From positions 62,001 through 126,000 of the forward strand of contig JAFPUM010000062.1 in the NCBI GenBank assembly GCA_017395425.1: DNA of 64,000 nucleotides. Direction: 5' to 3'. The notes beneath the pieces were generated by a model. It searched no databases. It saw only the letters and a list, made by a program, of their open reading frames with translations, and was not told the DNA's origin. This DNA comes from Clostridia bacterium. GTDB lineage: Bacteria > Bacillota > Clostridia > Oscillospirales > Acutalibacteraceae. Shown here in pieces: positions 58,995 to 64,000 of this stretch. How positions within the stretch are numbered: position 1 is the first letter of the stretch; every line of letters begins with the position of its first letter. Position numbers and translations under genes: made by a program.

Positions 58995-60287
58995 CTATTT
59001 GATTCCCGTATATCTCTTTCCGGGTAAAATCCGTACCTTACCGTACAGTTCCAGTTCCGTAAGGCATTTCATGAGTTCGGCAGCAGGAACACCGGATTCC
59101 GCGGCAATGTCCTCCGGCGGCTTGGGTGTGCCGCTCAATACGCGCATCACCTTGACAGCGTTTTCCGACATTCCCACCGGCGCATTGTTCTCCGGCTCGG
59201 GCATACGGTCGGCCGCTGCTTCCATCTCCGTGAGACGGGGTTTGACCGCCTGATCTGACGGTATCGACCGAACCGATGCAGGAGGCTTCTTCTGTTTTTC
59301 CACCGGCTCCCGTTCCCACTTAGGACGCACACCCCTGTCGTACACCCGCACGTTCCGTCCGAAATATTCCAGATGGATTTTATGCGGAAACTGTACCACA
59401 TAATCTTCCAACACGCCATACGCGTCTTCAATCGGTTTGGCGCCGTCAAAGATCAGCTTGTTGACCCCTTTTGCCATGGGGCTGCTGACCTGACCCGGCA
59501 CGGCGAAGACGTCCCTTCCCTGTTCCAGCGCGAGATTGGCGGTAATCAGCGAACCGCTCCTGTCGCCCGCTTCTACCACCACAACCCCCAGCGTCAAAGC
59601 CGAAATCAACCGGTTACGTATGGGGAAATGATAGTTCAGCGGCGGCGCTCCCGGCGGAAATTCCGAAATGATCGCACCGCTGGCGGAAATCACCTGGCGC
59701 AGCCCTTCATTCTGCATATTATAGGGCGTATTGATGCCGCACCCCAGCACACCCATCGTTTTTCCGCCGCCAATCAGCGCGCCCTGATGCGCTGCTGTAT
59801 CAATACCTCTGGCACAGCCGCTGACCACAATGGCACCGCAGGCGGCAAGATCGCGTGCAATATTCATGGCGGTATCGTAACCGTAACGGCTGGCGCGGCG
59901 GGTTCCCACCATGGCAATGCACACTTCATCGTCAATAGCAGGCCATTCCCCGCTGATATACAATGCCGCAGGATAATCGGCAATATTGCGCAGTCGACCG
60001 GGATAAGCGGCATCATCCGGCGTCAGTATCTGATAATGCAGCCGGACACACGCGTCTACGATTTCACTCGCCTGATCAAGCGGCGTTTCCTCCATTTTTT
60101 TGATTTCGCCCGGCACCAGCAAACCACTCAGCCGACGCTCAATCTCATCGGCTTCATACACCGCCCGACAGGAACCAAAATAATCCAGCAGCAATGGCAC
60201 CTTGCGGCTGCCTTCTCCCATCACCAATTGCAGCCACACTCCGTAAACCGCATGTTCGGATACCATTTCCCTTTTGGATGATCCCAT
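58995..60287 (-). CDS. dprA: DNA processing protein DprA/Smf
   Basis: A 430-residue DprA, which loads RecA onto incoming single-stranded DNA in natural transformation. The Rossmann-like core has CIAMVGTRRASRYGYD, VVSGCARGIDTAAHQGAL, GVLGCGINTPYNMQNEGL, SEFPPGAPPLNYHFPIRNR and VVVEAGDRSGSLITANLALEQGRDVFAVPG. A polar linker (about 310-375) leads to a C-terminal winged helix. The start may be ATG 60287, or 60266 next to AAGGG. Length is above the usual 360-380 because of the linker. Confidence 0.94.
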   Translation of the reverse strand: MGSSKREMVSEHAVYGVWLQLVMGEGSRKVPLLLDYFGSCRAVYEADEIERRLSGLLVPGEIKKMEETPLDQASEIVDACVRLHYQILTPDDAAYPGRLRNIADYPAALYISGEWPAIDDEVCIAMVGTRRASRYGYDTAMNIARDLAACGAIVVSGCARGIDTAAHQGALIGGGKTMGVLGCGINTPYNMQNEGLRQVISASGAIISEFPPGAPPLNYHFPIRNRLISALTLGVVVVEAGDRSGSLITANLALEQGRDVFAVPGQVSSPMAKGVNKLIFDGAKPIEDAYGVLEDYVVQFPHKIHLEYFGRNVRVYDRGVRPKWEREPVEKQKKPPASVRSIPSDQAVKPRLTEMEAAADRMPEPENNAPVGMSENAVKVMRVLSGTPKPPEDIAAESGVPAAELMKCLTELELYGKVRILPGKRYTGIK

Positions 60288-60325
60288 GTTTTCTACTCAC
60301 GCTCCCTTCGATTGCCAGTATAATT

Positions 60326-60340
60326 GATATATAGTATATC
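60326..60340. promoter_or_regulatory. Palindrome upstream of dprA
   Basis: GATATATAGTATATC is a 15-base palindrome with a three-base centre, 39 bases before the dprA start, inside an AT-rich gap. It could be an operator or simply part of an AT-rich promoter. Confidence 0.3.
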
Positions 60341-60399
60341 GCGTGAACCGCTTATTTTTTTGAATTTTTTATGAATAACTAAAAATCAGCACAAAAATG

Positions 60400-61203
60400 T
60401 CATGTCCGCCGATAACCCCGCACCATTTCCCACATCAGAATCGCCGCGGCAGTCGCCGCATTGAGCGATTCGGCACGACCATTCATGGGAATGGTAATTG
60501 ATTCGGGGCAGGCTTCGATGAGCGCCTGGGTCAGTCCGTTGCCCTCGTTGCCAATGCAGATGATCGCGCCCCGGAAAAACTGAATCGCCGTTACATCGGA
60601 GGCATTCTCACGGGGAACCGCCGCCATCGGACGCATATTCCGCTCTGCCGCTGCCCGCATATCGCTCACCGGGTCGGACGTGCGGAAAATCGGTATGCGG
60701 AACATCGCACCCATGCCGGCACGCAGCGCTTTTGGCGCAAAGCAGGAAGCGCATCCGTCGGTCAGAATGATACCGTCAATCCCCAATGCCTCGGCGGTGC
60801 GGAAGACCGCGCCCACATTGGCGGGATCCTGGAGATTTTCCAGCAGCACATACTGTCCCGTGGTTTTCAGATGATGCAAATCCCCGTCCACGGCGGGGGT
60901 CTCCGCCACCAGAAACACGCCCTGTGTCGATTCGGTATCGCTGAGTTTCGCCGCCAGTTCCTCGGTAATTTCATATGCCTCGGTACAATGCGCCATAAGC
61001 TTATCTATGTAATCCTTATATTTTCCCCCTGCGGCAGCGGTCACAAAAAGTGCCTCGCCTGTCACGCCGCTGTCCGCCGCGTCGGCACAAAGCCGTGCGC
61101 CTTCACAGATAATACGCCCCGACCGGCGCCGTTCCTTGGCGCTCCCCATCAGCTTGACGGCACGCCGATAGGCGGGATTGTCGCGTGATGTAATCCTGAT
61201 CAT
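60400..61203 (-). CDS. TrmH/SpoU family RNA 2'-O-methyltransferase
   Basis: A 267-residue SPOUT enzyme with an N-terminal RNA-binding substrate domain (SRDNPAYRRAVKLM...GRIICEGARLC) and the three SpoU motifs: ENLQDPANVGAVFRTAEALG, GAIICIGNEGNGL and ITIPMNGRAESLNAATAAAI. Related enzymes methylate ribose in 23S rRNA or tRNA. ATG at 61203 has GGAG nine bases upstream; earlier ATGs lie within the rplT terminator. It may be transcribed by read-through from infC-rpmI-rplT. Confidence 0.9.
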   Translation of the reverse strand: MIRITSRDNPAYRRAVKLMGSAKERRRSGRIICEGARLCADAADSGVTGEALFVTAAAGGKYKDYIDKLMAHCTEAYEITEELAAKLSDTESTQGVFLVAETPAVDGDLHHLKTTGQYVLLENLQDPANVGAVFRTAEALGIDGIILTDGCASCFAPKALRAGMGAMFRIPIFRTSDPVSDMRAAAERNMRPMAAVPRENASDVTAIQFFRGAIICIGNEGNGLTQALIEACPESITIPMNGRAESLNAATAAAILMWEMVRGYRRT

Positions 61204-61231
61204 TCGCCTTGTCTCCACCCTTTCCATAGAT

Positions 61232-61296
61232 AAAACCGCGTCGGGGAGCTTCCGAAAAAGCTGACGCGACGCGGCTGACACCGATTCGGGAATCGG
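61232..61296 (-). terminator. Terminator after rplT
   Basis: On the minus strand a CCGATT/AATCGG hairpin (61281-61296) is followed by CCGCGTCG (61274-61267) pairing with CGACGCGG (61243-61236), an inner AGCTT/AAGCT stem and a T run. Confidence 0.82.
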
Positions 61297-61310
61297 CAGG
61301 AATTCAATAA

Positions 61311-61667
61311 TTACTGGCGGGCTGCCTTTGCAGTCTCTACCAGCGCGGTGAAGGCGGCGGGATCGCTGATGGCAATCTCGGAGAGCATCTTTCTGTTGAG
61401 GGTCACGCCTGCCTTCTTGAGACCGTTCATGAACTGCGAATAGTTAATGCCGTTGAACTTGCAGGCAGCGGAGATTCTGGTGATCCAGAGACGGCGGAAA
61501 TCGCGCTTCTTTGCCTTGCGTCCGATATACGCATAGTTGCCGGACTTCATGACGGCTTCCTTCGCCATCTTGAAATGCTTGCTTCTTGCGCCCCAGTAGC
61601 CCTTAGCGAGCTTCAATGTCTTTTTTCTTCTCTTGCGTGTTGCGAGAGCACCCTTTACACGTGCCAT
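61311..61667 (-). CDS. rplT: Ribosomal protein L20
   Basis: A 118-residue 50S assembly protein: [59 protein letters not shown] and [14 protein letters not shown] are the family sequence. L20 represses its own operon in several bacteria by binding the leader or intergenic RNA. It is last in infC-rpmI-rplT and is followed by a strong terminator. Confidence 0.97.
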   Translation of the reverse strand: MARVKGALATRKRRKKTLKLAKGYWGARSKHFKMAKEAVMKSGNYAYIGRKAKKRDFRRLWITRISAACKFNGINYSQFMNGLKKAGVTLNRKMLSEIAISDPAAFTALVETAKAARQ

Positions 61668-61729
61668 TATATGTTACCTCCAATAGATGTTAGTCTGAAT
61701 TTGCAGCGCTTCTTCCCAGAGCGGCGGGT

Positions 61730-61933
61730 TTATTTGTAAGGAAGAAGTCTCTTTACCTGTGCCACATTGGTCTTGTCGGTAATGGCGACTTTTCTCAGGT
61801 TTCTCTTGCGCTTGGTAGACTTCTTGGCGCTGTTGAGCTTGTGTCTTCTGTTGGTCTTGCCGTGCAGAACTTTGCCGTTCTTCGTTATTTTAAAACGCTT
61901 TTTTGCACCGCTGTGAGTCTTGATCTTGGGCAT
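61730..61933 (-). CDS. rpmI: Ribosomal protein L35
   Basis: A 67-residue basic 50S protein: MPKIKTHSGAKKRFKITKNG, RRHKLNSAKKSTKRKRNLRK and KRLLPYK at the end. Standard length and position between infC and rplT. Confidence 0.97.
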   Translation of the reverse strand: MPKIKTHSGAKKRFKITKNGKVLHGKTNRRHKLNSAKKSTKRKRNLRKVAITDKTNVAQVKRLLPYK

Positions 61934-61960
61934 TTGGAATATCCTCCTCGATTGGAATTT

Positions 61961-62482
61961 TTACTTGTTGGGCTTAGGCGCAAGGAACATAATCATGCTG
62001 CGTCCTTCCAGCTTTGCGGGCTTTTCCACCGTCGCTGCCTCGGTCAGTGCCTCAGCGAATTTTTTCATGATTTCCAGACCGTGCTCCGGATGTCCCAGTT
62101 CACGACCTCTGAACCGAATTGTCGCCTTGACCTTGTCTCCGCCCTGAACGAACTTGATCGCCTGTTTGACTTTTGTTTCAAAGTCATGTGTGTCGATGTT
62201 GAGCGAGAGCCTGACCTCTTTGATATCAAACGTCCGCTGATTCTTTTTGGCTTCCTTCTCACGCTTCTGCTGTTCAAAACGGTATTTCCCGTAGTCCATG
62301 ATTTTGCAGACGGGCGGCGTTGCCTGCGGAGCGATCTTGACCAGATCGAGATTTGCCTCCGCTGCCCTGTTGAGCGCTTCCGACGAGCTCATGATACCGA
62401 GCATATCGCCGTTGGCACTGATGACGCGCACTTCCCTGTCACGAATATCTTCGTTAATCTGCACCTGTTGTTCTTTGGCTAT
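61961..62482 (-). CDS. infC: Translation initiation factor IF-3, ATA start
   Basis: A 173-residue IF-3. It keeps ribosomal subunits apart and checks the start codon. The N domain has INEDIRDREVRVISANGDML and the linker/C domain PPVCKIMDYGKYRFEQQKRE, EVRLSLNIDTHDFETK and ATIRFRGRELGHPEHG. No ATG, GTG or TTG fits well. ATA at 62482-62480 (ATA-GCC-AAA-GAA) stands 7 bases after GGGGGTG and gives the usual length, while a TTG at 62488 would be one base from that site. Rare AUU/AUA starts on infC are known in other bacteria and allow IF-3 to limit its own synthesis. Confidence 0.93.
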   Translation of the reverse strand: MAKEQQVQINEDIRDREVRVISANGDMLGIMSSSEALNRAAEANLDLVKIAPQATPPVCKIMDYGKYRFEQQKREKEAKKNQRTFDIKEVRLSLNIDTHDFETKVKQAIKFVQGGDKVKATIRFRGRELGHPEHGLEIMKKFAEALTEAATVEKPAKLEGRSMIMFLAPKPNK

Positions 62483-62690
62483 GACCAAGCACCCCCAAAT
62501 AAAAATGACGTTTTGTAATGCAACAAAAAAGACGGAAGCAAACCATCGACTGCCCCCGCGCAAACATCCAAAAACAACGCGCCAAAAAACGCCTTGTCAT
62601 CTGAAAGATTGACCGTCCGCCTGCTTCATAACCGGAAGAGAACGGAGGTGAGGGCGGCAAACGCCTGCCAACTGCTTTATTGTCTGAAAT
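62483..62690 (-). promoter_or_regulatory. infC operon leader
   Basis: About 200 untranslated bases separate the promoter from infC. They contain GC-rich hairpins (GGCA..TGCC near 62660-62673) and, closer to the gene, two weak stem plus T-run elements on the minus strand: ACAAGGCG/CGCGTTGT then TTTTT (about 62570-62600), and GATGG/CCGTC then TTTTTT (about 62525-62550). This resembles an attenuator or an L20-type leader. No match to a known class can be claimed by eye. Confidence 0.4.
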
Positions 62691-62719
62691 ACTATATCAC
62701 ACTTTCCTTCCCTTGTCAA
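62691..62719 (-). promoter_or_regulatory. Promoter of infC-rpmI-rplT
   Basis: Minus-strand TTGACA (62714-62719), 17 bases, TATAGT (62691-62696). Confidence 0.85.
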
Positions 62720-62824
62720 GCATTTTTTTACAATAAAAACAGGTTTCATAAAAAAACGGCGCTGTCACTGCAAATTAATGTGGAATATTTTTCACGACCC
62801 CTTCTCATTTTCATTACAGTGTGA

Positions 62825-62830
62825 TACAAT
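62825..62830 (+). promoter_or_regulatory. Possible -10 box of the right-edge gene
   Basis: TACAAT at 62825-62830 stands 17 bases after TTCTCA (62802-62807), a poor -35. This is the best candidate for the plus-strand gene at the right edge. The stretch 62720-62801 is AT-rich and shows no gene. Confidence 0.35.
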
Positions 62831-62844
62831 TATGGAGGAAGACT

Positions 62845-62922
62845 ATGCCTGTGATGCTATCGTGTATCAAAGGCTGGATGAGCGATAAAAATTCCGACAG
62901 CAGGAGGTATGAAATTACATGA
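62845..62922 (+). CDS. Possible 25-residue upstream leader peptide
   Basis: ATG at 62845 follows GGAGG by six bases and opens MPVMLSCIKGWMSDKNSDSR then RYEIT, ending at a TGA that overlaps the next gene's ATG as ATGA. A strong ribosome site and the overlap favour real translation and coupling. The frame is short and shows no family, so chance is not excluded. Confidence 0.4.
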   Translation: MPVMLSCIKGWMSDKNSDSRRYEIT

Positions 62923-64000
62923 AACCGAAAATAAACATCAGACGAGGGCTGCTCAGTCTCGCACTGACGGCGGCACTCATTGTCTCCGCCATCGGCGTGA
63001 AGGAATTCATGGGGCAGTATGCTCCCACCGCCACTCCCGGCGTGCGGGTGTATGCTTCAGATGATAGCACGGAACCACAGGAGCCTACAACGGAACAGCA
63101 GGAAGCGGCATTGACGAGTGCCATAAACTATATTCAATCAGCTCGGACACAGCTTGCGGCATTTGATGATGCAAACACCCTTGACCAGAAGAAGGCGTAT
63201 TTAGATGCCGCTTCCACCGCTCTCGGAGAAGCTAACAAGGCTTTGGACAGTGTTACTTCCGATGATATTTCAGTACCAGTAGGAGAAGAAACATACTCAA
63301 AATCAAGAGCTCAAACGCTGGTAAGTGAAACCGAAACCGCAGTATCGAATGCGTACCAAGCCATTCAAATTCTCTTGGATACCAAAAACCTGGGTGAAGC
63401 ATTAGATAGTGCCAGAGCCGCACAAAGCAGCGCTGCCAACGCGCGCTCCACACTCGCAGATGAAAAAGAAAAAGCCAAAGTCGGTATAGGCGATAATCCT
63501 GAAGTCGCCAACGACACCATACAAACGGCAACTAATCAATTATCTACCGCTAATAATGCTTTCGCTCAGGTTCGGAATGATGTTTCTTTCAGCAGGACAG
63601 AAAACGGTCGGGATATAGAGTATAACCGCGCAAAAGTAAAACAGGAAATAGATGCAGCGAACGAGGCAATCCAGCAAGCTGAACTGGACAAAAAGGAGAT
63701 TTATTGCGTGGAAGCGGTATATCATCTGAAAAATGCCGGCGCAAAGATTCTTGCGGTTTATGAGATTATCGAAAATAAAGATACCACACCGGAGGAGGCA
63801 AAAACCGCGTGTGAAGCCAGTCTGGAAGAAGCTAATACCGAACTGAACGCCGCTCGGAATGCGTATAACAAGCTGACAGCCGCTGACAAAGAAGCGCTCA
63901 CCAAATATCAAGGGATTCCCGACCAAATAGACTATACACAATGGGGATACGAGCAGGCACAAACCGATATTGTAGTTGCTTTTTCGACAGACGAGGAAAA
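62919..64000 (+). CDS. Secreted helical/coiled-coil protein, partial
   Basis: The frame starts at ATG 62919 and is still open at the window end, with about 360 codons seen. MKPKINIRRG is followed by a hydrophobic signal segment (LLSLALTAALIVSAIGV, about residues 11-27) and a short Pro/Thr/Gln-rich stretch (TEPQEPTTEQQ). The rest is Ala/Glu/Lys/Asn-rich with heptad-like patterns and several similar helical units (AINYIQSARTQLAAFDDANT, EALDSARAAQSSAAN, EEANTELNAARNAYNKL). AGGAGG lies 11 bases before the ATG. Codon use is more A/T-rich than in the housekeeping genes. It is not recognised; a surface or matrix protein is plausible. The missing C terminus would show whether it has a wall anchor. 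Confidence 0.7.
   Translation, partial: MKPKINIRRGLLSLALTAALIVSAIGVKEFMGQYAPTATPGVRVYASDDSTEPQEPTTEQQEAALTSAINYIQSARTQLAAFDDANTLDQKKAYLDAASTALGEANKALDSVTSDDISVPVGEETYSKSRAQTLVSETETAVSNAYQAIQILLDTKNLGEALDSARAAQSSAANARSTLADEKEKAKVGIGDNPEVANDTIQTATNQLSTANNAFAQVRNDVSFSRTENGRDIEYNRAKVKQEIDAANEAIQQAELDKKEIYCVEAVYHLKNAGAKILAVYEIIENKDTTPEEAKTACEASLEEANTELNAARNAYNKLTAADKEALTKYQGIPDQIDYTQWGYEQAQTDIVVAFSTDEE

Overview
The window looks like the chromosome of a low-oxygen, Gram-positive member of the Clostridia, most like the Oscillospirales/Ruminococcaceae. This is inferred from gene content and order: a ylmE-sepF-ylmH-divIVA-ileS-lspA-rluD block, a dprA-topA-trmFO block, an infC-rpmI-rplT operon, a yhbY-nadD-yqeK-lcp-rsfS block, a split two-subunit transketolase, an endonuclease-type MutL with no MutH nearby, RlmH, SipW-type secretion, and consensus TTGACA/TATAAT promoters. 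Coding DNA has high GC at third positions, so long open frames on the opposite strand of real genes are common and were left out. No plasmid, phage or CRISPR was seen.

Layout. 1-8569 (minus): a surface-protein operon with a giant 1905-residue fibro-slime/InlB-repeat secreted protein, a SipW-type signal peptidase and three TasA-like SipW substrates, the last cut by the window edge. Its promoter lies at 8806-8834, and a long hairpin sits at the very 5' end of the message. 8955-10152: three tandem modules that look like type I toxin-antitoxin loci, each with two convergent perfect promoters. 10275-14215 (plus): threonine ammonia-lyase with RidA, a phosphatase and a DUF4832-like lipoprotein. 14309-31231 (plus): a long likely operon with mismatch repair (mutS, mutL), tatD, miaA, cell-division genes, ileS, lspA and a RluD-type pseudouridine synthase. 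31413-33225: transketolase subunits. 33369-33445: tRNA-Pro(GGG) on the minus strand. 33620-38525 (plus): a DegT-fold protein lacking the catalytic lysine, an FHA-FHA-ABC transporter, a soluble Hanks-type kinase and RlmH.

From 38605 to 62719 nearly everything is on the minus strand and is read right to left: infC-rpmI-rplT, a SpoU methyltransferase, dprA-topA-trmFO-plsX, three inserted genes, rnc, kptA, a broken acetyltransferase, smc, an ECF sigma/anti-sigma pair, an acetyltransferase, ftsY, rdgB, yhbY, nadD, yqeK, a LytR-CpsA-Psr protein, rsfS and a RimL-like acetyltransferase. The usual plsX-acpP-rnc-smc-ftsY order is recognisable but broken up, and acpP is absent here. At the right edge a plus-strand gene starts for a secreted helical protein, possibly coupled to a small upstream reading frame.

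Most unusual signals: (1) the triplicated toxin-antitoxin-like module. In all six promoters the same leader motif lies at exactly the same distance, the toxin message can fold an anti-Shine-Dalgarno helix over its own ribosome binding site, and a conserved 22-codon leader frame ends inside that helix, as in hok/mok. (2) The DegT-like pseudoenzyme next to the FHA-ABC-kinase genes. (3) The SipW/fibro-slime surface operon with its 5' hairpin. All functional statements rest on sequence reading and family knowledge. No database search was run.
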